A stretch of DNA of 64,000 bases, from the NCBI RefSeq assembly GCF_023973825.1, contig NC_090126.1, positions 2,563,001-2,627,000 of the forward strand, given 5' to 3'. The stretch is from Plasmodium brasilianum. Taxonomy: Eukaryota; Apicomplexa; Aconoidasida; Haemosporida; Plasmodiidae. Below the pieces are notes generated by a model that worked only from the letters and a program-made list of their open reading frames with translations, did not search any database and was not told where the DNA came from. Made by a program: the position numbers and the translations under genes. Positions 1 through 13,242 of the stretch are shown here, one piece after another. Position 1 is the first letter of the stretch; every line of letters begins with the position of its first letter.

Positions 1-125
1 ATGTTAAGATTCTAAAATTGTTATAAATAAATGATGTATGAGTAAATTATGTTATTTCGTTTCTTACAAATACATACTTACAATAATCTTTGTTGTTATA
101 TTCAATTAGAAATTTTTTAAATACA

Positions 126-1850
126 ATGACGATTCAATATAAGAAAGAATGGGTAATACATTTTAACACTTTTTTCATGACATAAAATTTAAAGATACTA
201 TTTCTCTTAAAGAATAGTAGAATATTATATAAAACAAAGATTTATGTTTTTACATAATTTACATTTTTGGTGAAATTTTTAGGATAACCTTTTAAAAGAT
301 TCACCTGCATATAAATTATATGAAGATTTCCGTGAGGGGGACGCCTCAAAAACTTCTAGTATTGAATGTGGTGATAAAAGTAATATTGATAAATTAAATT
401 CTATGATATTAGCCAACTTACGAAACGTAAATGATGGAAAGTATATGAAATGTAGTAATTGTAAAGACTGTTGTCTGAATTTTACTTACTGGATGTATGA
501 TGAAATAAGAAAATTGGTTCTATGTAAAAATAATAAGATTAATGTCTCCGACTTTATTGGTAAACTTTCAATTGAAGGAAGTTCTTTTAACAATAGGGCA
601 AATAAATGTCCTTGTAGCTATTATTATCTTGGAGATTTAAATGAAATGAATAAAGAGAAAGATCTGCACGATTATTTTGAGAATTTCGATGAACTGGAAA
701 GAAAATGTTTTAATAAGTCAAATAAAATAATGTGTGATGAATATACTAAATACATTAGTAAAATATATGAAGAAAATTATTTTGATTGTTGTTATCTCTA
801 CGAATATGGAATAGAGGACTGCAAACATTATTTTAAATGTGATGATCAATATAAACCGAATAAACTATTGGATATAATAAATGATAAATTTCAAAAAGGA
901 AAGAAAAAATTAGAAAAATCCCCAAAAGGTGTATATCAAGCTGATTCTAATAAATTCCAAGAGGGAGACCCAGCTTTCCAGTTTCTTACATGCTCAGGGA
1001 AGTTGAGTGTTGGAAAAAGAACTCATTGTGTTGTATCTAGAAAAGCACCACAAGATATCATTAGAGGTATCGAACATACAGCGAATGGATCAGTCGAGAG
1101 TTCAGGATCTCCAGAATCGAAACACTTATTGTCACAAGGAGATGTTACTGCACAAGGTAAAGTTACCGAAAGAGCAAGAGGAACCAGAAACATTAAAGTA
1201 AGTAATCACGAGACTACAGAACACGGAATTAATATATCACCATCTCTTGTAGCGTCAGAGAATGTAGGAGAAATCACAAGTACTCGCAATAAAAGTGTAT
1301 GTGTGAATTCCTTATCGAATAAAGAAAAGGTAGAATCCTGTGTAGAACCAGATGTACGTACAACTAGGACTCTTGGATTAAGAATAGAGGGAGTGTTACC
1401 AATATCAAGAATTAAAATAGCACGTGGTACTAAAATCCCATCTTATTTGAATATTCAAGAAAGCCCAAGTAGTATTTTAACGTCCACTTTTTTTCGTGTT
1501 GGAATATCAGCTTGTCTTGTTGTAGGAATATTGATGCTTTTTTTGATTTACTATAAGGTATATATTAATTTATATAATAAATATGAATACTGTATACAAA
1601 TTTTTATAAATTATCAGGAAAAAAAAACAAAATTGCAAAATAAACATATTATATATATTTTATGTTTGTACATTAGTTTACGCCCTTTCGGTCTCGCATA
1701 CGAAGTAGGAAATCGACAAGAAAAAGAATTAGGTATGACGATTATGATGACTATCCAACAGTTATCTTTGGAAAAATTTCAGCACCTAGGCGTAGACATA
1801 CGAAGAACATTAGAATACTTGAGCGTTATTATATGCATGAGTATTCTTAA
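126..1850 (+). CDS. PIR (Plasmodium interspersed repeat) surface-variant protein, three exons, intact
   Basis: Variant antigen of the PIR superfamily, expected in the infected red cell; no enzymatic role is known. I place exon 1 at 126-152 (9 codons, ending at a GTAATA donor), exon 2 at 283-1557 (425 codons, after a TTTTTAG acceptor) and exon 3 at 1677-1850 (57 codons plus TAA). Both introns are phase 0 (130 and 119 nt). The product is about 491 residues. Exon 2 opens with a PIR-like start (SPAYKLYEDF), carries spaced cysteines and the motif LHDYFENFDEL, then a variable Ser/Thr/Gln-rich stretch, and ends in one membrane span (GISACLVVGILMLFLIYYK). Exon 3 begins FTPF and is rich in Arg/Lys/Tyr/Asp, the usual cytoplasmic tail. 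The long single-frame ORF runs through intron 2 in a different frame from true exon 3. There is no export motif, as is normal for PIR. Family assignment is firm; exon 1 is the least certain part. Confidence 0.9.
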
Positions 1851-4800
1851 GGTAATGTTACCAATAAAGTATAATGTTTTACGAAATCCTTTTTAAAAGG
1901 GAATACAGATGAGAATTGATCTTTAATTTTATATAATAAGAAAATTTAAGAAAAACAAAAACCTCAATAATACAGAGAAAATGAAAAAAATAAATGTATA
2001 TATTAAAAAACTAACACATTAAAGTTTGTCAAAAAACAAGATTCACACTGATATAACAATATGTAATGGATAAGGAAAGGTAATATAAATAAACATGGGA
2101 AATTTGTAAGAAATTGAATATAATATAAAACATATGAGCATGAAATAAACAAGGGTGAACAGCTAAAGCATAGGAAATGACTGATATATAAATATAAAAA
2201 AGGATATGCAATTCTATTGAGTTATATATACAAATAATTTTATATTAGAGAATATAAAAATGTTAGAAATATTTCATATATTTTGTAATAAATTTAATAA
2301 TAAAAATTTTTAGAAATACAATAAAAGGCGTTATTTTTAATTAAAAAATTAGGAAAATATATAAATAAATTTTCATGAGAAAATGTGTTAGACGATTCTC
2401 GAAGAGAGAATATGACGAAATTAATTATATATATATGTATACATTAAAGTAAAATTATTTTTTAGAGGATTATATATGAAAAATTTTATAAATTTTATTT
2501 TCTAATTTTAAAAATTTGTTTTAACTTTTTAATATATTTTTTCTTATTTTTTTTCATTTGTTAAATATATATTAACTAAAATATAACTTCATATTTGTAT
2601 TTTTTTTTTGTTCTATTTTTTGTCACCCTTCTAAGAATAGTTAATTAAATTGTGTACAATTTATTATTTATTGAATAATATTATTAATTTTTTATAGGTA
2701 CATTAGCACTTTATAAAAATACTTCACCTTTTTATATTAGGTAAATATGAAGTAATTGATAATGTGAAAAAATATTTTTACTGTATCAAATTCTACTAAT
2801 GGAATGTTCTAAGTTCCATTATGTATGTTTAAATGCTATACGAATTAAGGGTACATAAAAAAAATGAGGACTTCATAAGGTTAGTACATAGATAAATAAT
2901 TCTATTTATAAACTTATATAGATTCGTGAGAATTTACAATTTCATGATATATAAAAGGTACACATTGATATAGATATGATTGTATGTATCATTATCAAAA
3001 TTTATTTAAAAATAAAATGATGTAAGTTGATTATTACACCCTATCAACATATATTTTGTGAGCATATTTTATCAGATTTAACAGAAGCATTATTGTATAT
3101 TATTCTTGAAAAAAAAAAGAAAAAGCAAATGTACTCTAAGATAATACTAATTGTAAATTTAAAAACGTGAAGGGTAACTACATAAAAATAGCTTGTGCAG
3201 AAATGAAATACTGTTATAAAGGTACTTATGTACTATGACTCAGAAACTAAAATACATTGGGATTGATATAAAAATATATAATAAAAAATAGGTTAAATGA
3301 AATTAAAAATAAAAAGCTATACTAATGTACTCTAATGAAATAAATGATAAAACAGCTACATGGGAAATGGGAAAATGACTGATAATTTAATGGACGGTGC
3401 AAAAAAAAAAATTCGAATATATCTTTAAATTGGATTTTTTGTACTTTTCGAAAATAAAATGGTGTAATTTTGTTTCATATTATATGACGAGCTACAAAAT
3501 GAATAACAAAAATTATACAGGGATTTTTGGAGGATATCAAAATTTTGAGTTTATTCAAGAAGGGAATACACGAAAAATATGTTCGTAAATGAAAATTTAA
3601 TTTAACTTTGTGAAACTAATAAAAAAAAAAATTAAATAAACATTCTTCTCAAAATTAATGAGGAAAGAAATCTACTCCTATATATATATTTTTCTTTAAA
3701 ATAATATATAAAAGTTGTGTTTTTATGTATGAATACTTATATAATAATACAACAAATGAATATTTTAATATAAAGGACAGTATCGTCGGTAGATGAATAT
3801 CACGAAGTTTTACATTGATGTATATAAGTCATTATATATGGATTTTCATTAATATAATGTATGATAAATTAAAACCTAATAAAAAACACAATTATATAAA
3901 AAGATTATATATCTTATATTAATATATGAATGAAATAAATATTTTAAGAAATAGAGAATTTTTCTAAGACCAAATCTAAACTATAACGATAAAATTAACA
4001 CGATCTAATGTATTTTCTCCGTCACTTGTAAAAATATATGCTAACTTCTATAAACTGTCATCATATTATATATCATATCGGCATAATGAATAAGTTAGAA
4101 AAATAGATGTAAATAAAAAAGCATATATAACTTAAAATCATAAAAAAAAAAAAAAGCACATTAATAAGATCATTAAATTATTTTTGCTTGAAATGTTAAT
4201 TAAAATATATATTATTATAAGCATATATTCAGTATAATACATAAGAGTGTAAATGAAAAAATATAAAATTTTTATAAAAAATATGAAAAAGGATTACGAA
4301 TTAATCGAAAACAATTTACTTAATAACAATGGCAAATGTATAAATATATATATTATCCATTAGACAGAAATAATGAAGGAATAAAAATGAATTATTTAGA
4401 ACAACCTAGTAACAAAACATTCAATATACAGTGAACTGAAAAAAAAATTGGAATGTTAATATGAATATATGTAAATTTTTCTATATATAATGTAATTCGC
4501 TCAATACGCAGTTAATTGATATAGAGGAAATTAAATATAATATAAAGAATATAAAATATTTGCTTGTGATACTTTAATTTTACAAAAATATAAGCAGTTT
4601 ATACATTTAGAACGATTAGTAAAGGGCCTCTAAAAAATGTTTAAAAAAAATAAAATTCATAAATCTTATGAATTCTATATATATGTGGTAAATATATAGC
4701 TAAATTTTAATTATATATGACGTACATTTTTAAATAACTTATTTTATGAGTTATGTAAACATTATTATAAATTTCTTAAATGTGTTTAGTATATTTATAT

Positions 4801-6404
4801 GAAGAAAGGGACAATTCATGAAAAAATAAAATAATGGGGCAATGGGGACAAGTAAAAGATACTAAATGACATTTTTCTTGAATTTCATGATCATTCCATG
4901 TGCAATTTAAAACAATAAAAATATTAGAGGTTAATTTTTGTACAATTTTTTTTTTTTTAATTTCTTAATTTTAACCTTGGAAGTGCAATATTTTATGAGA
5001 AATATAACGCAGTTTTAATATTATATAATAATTCTTTAAGTAAATTAAATTTATACATAGTTTTTCTATGTGATAATATACATATTGAAATGAAATAATT
5101 GAAATTAACATATTAATTCCTTTAAGCAAAATTTTTAACAAAATATTATATTATTCAAGCTAATAGTTAAGCTATATGTCTAAAATGTACAGCTGATATT
5201 ATATATTAGAAAAAATATAAAAAAGGTATACCATATTTATTTTAATATTGTGAGCATAAGAATTATTAAAATATATATTTTAATAAAATATATTTTTATT
5301 CTTCGTTTTTTGCTATGTACATATAATACATCCAGGGTATTTTTCTTATTTGTAATTTTATTTCATTTGAAATATTTTTCAGCTGTAGGAATTACTTGTA
5401 ATATTTCTGTAAAAATTTTACTGCAACGTGATACCTATATATATACATTAATATTCTTGTAAATAAATATAATTAAAAAGAAAAAAAAATTCAGTTGATG
5501 CAATTAAAAGCATTTCATTTAGAAATAATGGTGAAAATTTTAATTCAAAGTTATAATTTAAAAAAATTATTAAGCAAATATAAAAATTCGGTTTGTATTT
5601 GCCTTTAAAATACTTATTTTTTATGTACAATTTTTATAAATTTAAATTTTTGAGAGTAAAATAGAAGATAAAGTACAATCATTTTATAATATAGCACAAA
5701 AAGTTGTATGAAGTATTTCTTATTTATTTCTTATTACTGTTACATTTTTATAATTAATATTTTTAAATAAAAATAGGCACGTCTTTCAAAAATTTAATGT
5801 TTTTAGAATTAGAATTACTTGTAGGAAAGCATCAACCAAAATAGGAATTATTCTGATAATATAAAAGCAATAATTTATTAGTAATATAAGCTTCATATAT
5901 TTTATATAAAAAGAATTTTTCAGTATAATAGGAAATCAAATATTCTTTTTTAATTTGTTTTATTTTAAAAAGGATTAATAAAAAAAATTATTTAATTACA
6001 AAAAAATTAACTAATTACAATGTGTATTTGATTATTTAAGAACATAAAATGAAATTATTTTAATTGAAGTTACTTTTTTAAAAATAACTTGAAATAAAAT
6101 GATACATTTTTAAAGCTTTTTTCTTATGAACAACGTTGTAAAAAGAACATAGTTTATATATATTTTTTATTAGGTTTTTAGGTAAAAATCACAAAAAAAA
6201 AAAAAATTTCGAATAAATATCGTATCTCTTACCAGTATAAAAATGATCTATTATTGTTAATTTTTTTCTTATGTATTACATAAATACAAATCCTATATCA
6301 TAGAATAAAAAATTAACTTCTTACTTTTTATAAAAATTATTGTTTTTATCCATTTAACATGGGTACACACTTTTAATAATAATGTGGTATGATAATATTA
6401 TTTA
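1851..6404. other. A+T-rich intergenic stretch without a recognisable gene
   Basis: About 4.5 kb between the left PIR gene and the first fam-m relic. It holds poly-A/T runs and (AT)n tracts. The few ORFs of 60-70 codons (for example 3397-3588 and 5250-5462) are made of A+T-rich codons and match no family I know. I see no gene here. Confidence 0.6.
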
Positions 6405-7155
6405 ATGAAACTTACATTATTTATATTTTTTTGTTTTTTTTTTATTTATACTATTTTTTAGAGCGAGATGATTTATTCTTTTAAATAATAATTATCTATT
6501 TTTTTGTTTTTATATTACGTATAATTAAACTCTGAATAAGAAGCTTAACAATGAAAGAAAATTAGACACAAAAAATTATCGATTATTAACAAAATATAAA
6601 AAAGAAAAGAATTCAAGTTTCATAATGTTAGGATACAAGATACCAAATAAGAGATACAATTATGAAACTGATATATCTATTAATGAAAAAGGGGCTAAAG
6701 GAAAAAACAATCAATCTAATAGTTTATTATTTATAGCTATGTTCACTGCAGAAAATATATATTGTAATTCAAGTATTTTTGGAGAAAATTTAGATTCTAA
6801 AAAAAAAATACATCAAAAAAAAAAGTATGTGATAATTTTCTTAAAAAAAAATTGGCAGAATTGGTATTATGGCTTTGAAAAAAATATATTTTAAAAATTA
6901 CAAAACTAAAGTTTGTGTGATTAATTTTTTATTAATGTGGGTAATGGGATTACCCATACTACGTGAATTAGGATACTTGCAAATTTTGAAACAATGGAAG
7001 AATTTTGGTATACTATAAAAGTGACTCTAGATGTATCAAATGAAGCTTTTTCCCCGGTATCATTTGTTTAACTTATCGTCTTATATTTTTATCCAACTTT
7101 TTATATATATTCCAAAGATATTCAAATATAAAGAAAAATATAATATAATTAAGTC
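6405..7155 (+). pseudogene. fam-m exported protein pseudogene
   Basis: Relic of a two-exon P. malariae-type exported protein. A possible exon 1 starts at 6405 (hydrophobic, then an in-frame TAG). Exon 2 matter begins at 6535 with NKKLNNERKLDTKNYRLLTK, where RLLTK is the export-motif position (RLLAK in intact family members as I recall them). It reads on in the same frame to a stop at 6892-6894. A frame change within A-rich DNA near 6880 then gives a membrane-span remnant containing VMGLPILRELG, a good match to the fam-m first span. A further frame change gives a tail ending about 7155 that resembles the second span and basic end. The expected acceptor AG before 6535 is TG (TCTG at 6531-6534). 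The sibling relic at 21.5 kb keeps CAG at the matching place. The frameshifts and lost splice site make it non-functional. fam-m rather than fam-l is favoured by the mid-region NSSIFGENLDSKKK. Confidence 0.75.
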
Positions 7156-8899
7156 TTTGATGAGTAAAATAAATAATAAGAAATATACGTCTTCCCGTTA
7201 AATTGTATTTAATGTAAAGTCATATATGCAATATTTTTGGAGATATAGTTAACAAAATTACATATAATTGCTAAAATATTATAAATGTGTCAATGTCCAT
7301 ATGGTCTCATTGATGCACTAAAGTAAAAATATGTTATCTTTTTTTTGAATTTTAACGTTTTATTTTTTTTAAATTTATATTTTATACTATTGTTTTAACT
7401 TAATTAAACATTATGATTTAATACAGACATTTGCGTATCTATCAATGTTTTTATGAAAAATATATGTATTTGAGTTAATATTGATATGCAGCAGCGCAAT
7501 GCATATAATTTTTATAGAAATGTTATAATTTATATTTTTACTAAGGCGCTATTCTTTCTGTTTTATATCGTGTTCTTATGTTAAATGGTTATATCTTGAA
7601 TTAAAAAATTGCACAATTAGCTCTAAATTAAAAATAATTGCGTCTTGTTTTGTACTTAATGAAACAAAGTGAATGCAGTATGTTGCATTGGCATATTTGA
7701 ATATATATATATATATATATAAACTTTTTTTTTTTTTTACGTAAAAAAATATTATATATTCTATAAAATATGTTTTATGACAGATAGGCAACAAAACATA
7801 TTTAATGTAAAAATCTTTTTAACTGATATTTATTTTTTTTTTGCATCTTACAGATATGAAATTATAAAAATATATAATAAAATAAGATCATTTTTAAATA
7901 CAGATTATTTGTAATTGTATAGTACTAGTGGGATTCTAGATCCTTAGAATTATATGAAGAGTTGAAAACATGTATTATTTTAATATTTTACTTGCGACAT
8001 TAATTCAATTTTTGACAAAATTAATTAAGTTTATATAGTTAAATTGAAATTTTGTAAATATATGTATTATATATTGTTTTTATTTTTTACATCGTTAATA
8101 GATTAAAATTGATGAATAAAGTTTAATAGCATATTATTAGAAAATATGGTAAAAAGCTTTTTTCCTTTCTTTTTTTTTTTTTTTTGAGGATTATTTGTTT
8201 ATCCTGTAACGTCTTTTTGGTAAGTTTTACGTTTTAATTTTAGTAATTGTACGAATTTTAAATCTTCCATGATTGTCAATTAATGTTTTTTGGAAAAAGC
8301 TACTTGACCATTGAGTTATTATATAATGAATAAGTAAAAAAGGTACGTGTATGCTGTTCTCGCGTAAGACAAAACTTATATTTATGAGAAAAGGTGATAT
8401 ATTTAACATATAACATCCTTATATACAGTGGTTAAGTAATTTTATATCTACAACATACTTCCTTTTTAATTGTGCGAAAATATGGGTAATTACGTGAATT
8501 CAATATTAAATACATATTTTAATCCTTTAAATAATTAAATTTATGATATATATATATATATATTATTATAATTTAATGTACCCTTTTTTATATACTAATG
8601 TTGAAAACCTTTGAATAAGGCAATTATCTTTGTCTTAGTACACCATAAATTATATAATACTTTTTACAGCTTTATTTATAATTTTTTTTCGTAATATTAA
8701 AAGTGCTATATATCTTTAACGTTATATATGAATGCTTTATTTTAAGTATTTTTAAAATTTTCCATTTCATTTTTTGGGAATTTTTTATGAGTTTACTTAT
8801 CAGTGCTAGAGCCATATTCTTATCATTCTTTTTTTTTCATTAGAATGTGTCTATATAAGAGTAGTCACACCTTACACTTTTTATGTCATAATAAATATT
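7156..8899. other. A+T-rich intergenic stretch without a recognisable gene
   Basis: It contains an (AT)n tract near 7700-7720 and several poly-T runs. The minus-strand ORFs at 7576-7794 and 8227-8409 show no family motif and look like chance reading frames. Confidence 0.6.
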
Positions 8900-9390
8900 A
8901 AGGTTTAGCACTAATCAGAATGATATTTATAGTAAAACAATTGTTAATAAACCTATATACTTAGCATATAGTATTATTAGTGAATATAATATGCGCGAAT
9001 TCGGAATTGACTATAACGCTAATTATAGTTTGTGCGAGTAGAAATATATGAAAGATTTACACGATTACGTTATAAAATATAATAACATTAACGAATGAAA
9101 ATGAGTAAGCAAAAGTAATTGTAAAAATAATTTTATATATGTAAATTATATTAATGAACTTTACAAAATGCATACCCCGTGATGTTTTTATTTTAATTGT
9201 TCTTATGATATTTGGGGACACTAAAGAAACTGTTTTAAATGTTATTAAGTCCATTTTTCAGATGTACTCTTATCTAAAAGAGTATATAAAAAAGGAGATT
9301 CCAGTGAAAGCACAACAGAAATGTTTAAAACAGCAACAATTAATCTTGATGTTACCCCTAGACGTCAATTAATAACAATGAAAACATATT
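8900..9390 (+). pseudogene. PIR gene fossil (internal part of exon 2)
   Basis: Read in the frame that includes 9048-9050, this stretch shows pieces of a PIR ectodomain separated by stops. KDLHDYVIKYNNIN begins at 9051, matching the LHDYF-type motif of the intact PIR genes. CFKCY at 9231-9245 and a following VLLSK correspond to the family's YFKC...LLSKL segment. Stops occur at 9039-9041, soon after the LHDY motif, and around both CFKCY ends. No membrane span or exon 3 is recognisable downstream. The 72-codon ORF at 9154-9372 is another frame of the same relic. The order and spacing of the two motifs support PIR ancestry; the outer limits are approximate. Confidence 0.6.
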
Positions 9391-12373
9391 AAAAATCCAT
9401 TTGTAATTTTTTATGTGTTATGTTTCATACTTTTAGATTGATGTTATGTTTTTTCATATTTTTCTTTTTTAATAAAATATGCCCAAATTAAATTTAAATT
9501 TGCGAATATTTTATTTTTTTATATATGATTTATTTTTATAAAATTTTTTAATTTAAAAATAAAAATATTATATATGTTTTAAATTTTTGTTTTATATTTG
9601 TTTACCCCATTTGAATAATAGTTACTTAAGGAAATACAATTAAAAAGAAAAATTAAATGTAACATCCATGAAATTTGATCGAAAGAATTATAAGGATGAA
9701 CTATAAAAAAACATCAGAAATTAGAATAAGGGGGAGATTACATATATCTAATCGTACTATATGAGATTCTTTGTTCTAATTTCACGTGAAATATTAACTG
9801 TTTTAAATCATATGTATATTAAAAGGAATACACATAAGGCTTATGTTCAATTTTTTTTAATATAATATGATATTATAAAAAAAAAAAAAAGAAATACTAA
9901 ACTGTTCCCAGTCTACTTTTTTTTTTTTTTGTAATTTTTATGTTAGATAAACAAACTCAAATATATATTACGTACGAGTAAGTTGCCTATCTTCTGAATA
10001 TAATAATACAGTTAAAAAAATAAATGTCATCAGAGGAATAAATAAAGGAAAAAATACTATTATAAAAAATACAAGAATGTATGAACATATTTTTGTTCAC
10101 TTTAGATACAATTAAAATATATAATTTTTTGTGCTCACAGATGTAAAACTATTAGAAATAATCTGGGTGAAGAAATATTATATTTTTATAATAAGAATAT
10201 TACAAAATTAATAACAAATTTTGTTAATAAAATTTTATTTGAATATGCACATGACAGGTCTATTACATTGTAAACATACAATTCAAAAATAAGTACTTTT
10301 ATAATATATTATAACATCTTCTATGTTGTATCCAATACAAAAAAAAAGATATGCTATTATGATAGAGATATTTAGAAAATATAGTTACCAAATGCAATAC
10401 TGTAATAAAATATAAATAGAAGTATGCTAATGTGGTAATATGAATATAAATGCAAAAGAAAAAATTCATTTACGATTTAGGTAGATACCATGAGAAATAT
10501 TTAACGCATTAAGAAAAGATGAAAATATTTGTAAATATACTTTGATTTTATGAAAAAATTTATGTTTTAAAATCAATAAATATTTCTACAAAACAGATGG
10601 AAATGAGTAAAATAGTGTAAAAAAAATAATTATTCCTTAAGTATGTGAAAAGGTGTACAAATAAACATATTAACATCATTGTATTAAATAGAACTTACAT
10701 GTTTTTAAGTTTATTTTGTAATACAAGTTTTATACTATTTTTTTTTCCCCCAATATAAATAATGTATTAATTCTTTTTTTGGGTAAAAACAATTATTTAT
10801 TTCTTCGAAATATGTGTCTATGAAATAATATAAGTGCGTAGAGTACTAAAAAATTGTCTAAGTGTTACAATAAGTCCATATAATGTAATATAAATACAAT
10901 TCATTTAAAGCAACTTGATATAATAATTAAAAAAAATTATTTTAAATATATTATTATTTTTTTTAACTTGTAAATTTTTATCTTTTATTATCAATTTATA
11001 TAAGCTATTACAAAATTTTCTTTTTCTTTTACTTTCGTTCATAATAATTTATTTTTTACAGAGAATAAATATTCAGTGTCTTATAATCTATAGAATAAAA
11101 ATAATACGATATAATTTATTTTTTTCGTTATAAGAAATGTTTACATCATATAAAAATATTTAATTTTTTATATATTCCCTTAAAAATATGCTTTAAATGG
11201 TATGTACATACATAAAATGGTATATTATAAATTCTTTCTAAATAATGACACTTTTATAAAATTTAGTAAAACTACTATTATATTTTAAAGTTTTTTTTAT
11301 CATCCTTTTATTTGTGTTAAATTTATGTTTTCTCCAATACCACTGTAGTGATATTTTATGTTTATAAATATTTTTAAATTGCATACTTTTGTTTTATATT
11401 AAATTTATTTTTACCTTTTTTTTTTTTATTTATGCGAGTATCTTTCTAAATATTTGTTTATTCATGTTCTTAAAAAAAAATAAATTATATAGAAATTATA
11501 AAGTTTTAAACTTTTTACTACATTACAATAATTTGTATACTGATTTAGGCACAAACTGTAATATTGTATAAGCGTTATACTGTAGTATAATAATCACTAT
11601 TATTATACTTTTAAAAATATACCTATAATCAAATATTTTTTAGCAATCATAAAATTTATTTTTTTAATATATAGTAGTTTATAAAAGAACATGTATTTTT
11701 TTAGTTACTTAAGTACATTTTATATAATAAAAAATGTACTTTGTAACTTCAAATTTTAGTTCTATAATTTTTATTCTTTTAATAATTAATATTATTAAAC
11801 TATAAAATAAAATACTATAGGAAGCACACATAATATTAAATTTATTACTTAAATACCCCGTAAAGCTCATAATTATTCTCTGAATTTATGTTTGTATACA
11901 ATTTCTATATGGTATTCTTTCTTTTAAATAGAAGCAAAATCTTTTGATTGATTAAATAAATTTGTATTCTATTTCATCTTATTTAATCTTTGTATTATTC
12001 GTTTTTTTTTTTTTAGAAAAGTCTGACAAAAAAAGAATATGCATATCTTTACCATTAAATAATTAATTTAAATATTTTAAACATTTATTATTTAGTTTTA
12101 TTTAAATTATATTTAAGATATATATATATTTTTTTTTCCATTAATGTACCATTTGTAAATTATATTAAAACAATCTTAAATTTATTTTTCCTTTGTATAT
12201 TTAATATGAGGTTTATATATGAAAATGAAATTTATTAAAGTAAAAATAGAACTAATAAATAAATAAACAGATAAAATACAATAATGTGAACAGTTTTCTT
12301 TATCATTTATCGGATTTGAAATATAATTAAAATTTTTATTAGTCAATATATAATAGCATTATAAAAGTATCCA
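9391..12373. other. A+T-rich intergenic stretch without a recognisable gene
   Basis: Nearly 3 kb upstream of the exported-protein gene at 12.4 kb. It holds poly-T, poly-A and (AT)n tracts only. It probably contains the promoter of that gene, but I can point to no defined element. Confidence 0.6.
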
Positions 12374-13242
12374 ATGAAACAATATTTTAAGTTTCTCATT
12401 TTTAGTGTAATCTTTATATTTGCTGTTTTAATTTGGATACGCTGTTATAAGAATAATGTGGTATTATTATAATATTTATTGTATTTCTTTCATTTGTATT
12501 TTTGTTTTTAAATTATTATATTACTATGGAAATAATAAGCCCTTGTAAATAATAAGTGTTTACGTTTTTTTTTATATAGAATAACTATCATAAAACATTG
12601 CATAAAAAGTATAAGTTAGATAACCATTTAACTGTAACAATTAATAGACTATTATCAGAGGATTCAATTGATTCAATATTAAATGAATATTTATCTGATA
12701 ACGAGGGGAATAATAAATTACATGTTGAAGGAAAAGATATATATAAAAGTTACGGAGACAATGAATCAGAAATTGAGGAATTAATAGATAACTCAATAAT
12801 TACGGATAAAGGGGCTAAAGTAGCTACGATAAAAAAATCTTCTTTTATTAATAGATTAGATACATATTTTGAGAAGAAAATATTCAATCAATTAGATTCC
12901 ATAGATAAAATTAAGTATAGAATGAAAATTAATAGAAAAGCTGCACTTAAATTGATATATAAAGAGACAGCTTTATTATTTACTCCACACCTTTCACTTT
13001 TATTTATAGGATTTATACTTTTTATATCAAAAATTTCATTAATTTATAAAGAAAGTTCGATATTAAAGGCACTTTCAATAGTAAATTCTCTTGTATTAGG
13101 ATTTGTGGGTCTCTTAATTTTAGTAGGTTTATTTTATGTTCTTGTAAAAATTGTAAAATATAAAATGATGAAAGCAAATAATTATAAACTTTCTTACAAT
13201 GAGTTAGTTTCTTTGGTAAGGAATACTTTTACTATGGAGTAG
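12374..13242 (+). CDS. Exported protein with PEXEL motif and two membrane spans, two exons, intact
   Basis: Predicted to be exported through the parasite secretory pathway into the red cell; molecular function unknown. Exon 1 is 12374-12460 (29 codons), encoding a hydrophobic signal sequence with FLIFSVIFIFAVLIWI, and is followed directly by a GT donor. Exon 2 is 12580-13242 after a TATATAG acceptor; the intron is 119 nt, phase 0. The product is about 249 residues. The motif RLLSE at residues 52-56 fits the PEXEL consensus RxLxE/Q/D and lies about 25 residues after the signal, the normal distance. The middle is charged and Ser/Asn-rich. Two hydrophobic segments close the protein (LSLLFIGFILFISKISLIY, and one containing LVLGFVGLLILVGLFYVLV), followed by a Lys-rich tail. 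This layout resembles the fam-l/fam-m and related P. malariae exported families, but I cannot place it in a named family. Confidence 0.85.

Noticed and set aside
1558..1896. Extension of the left PIR reading frame past the membrane span to 1896
   Set aside because: This is intron 2 read through; the true exon 3 (1677-1850) lies in another frame and begins FTPF as in the other intact PIR gene.
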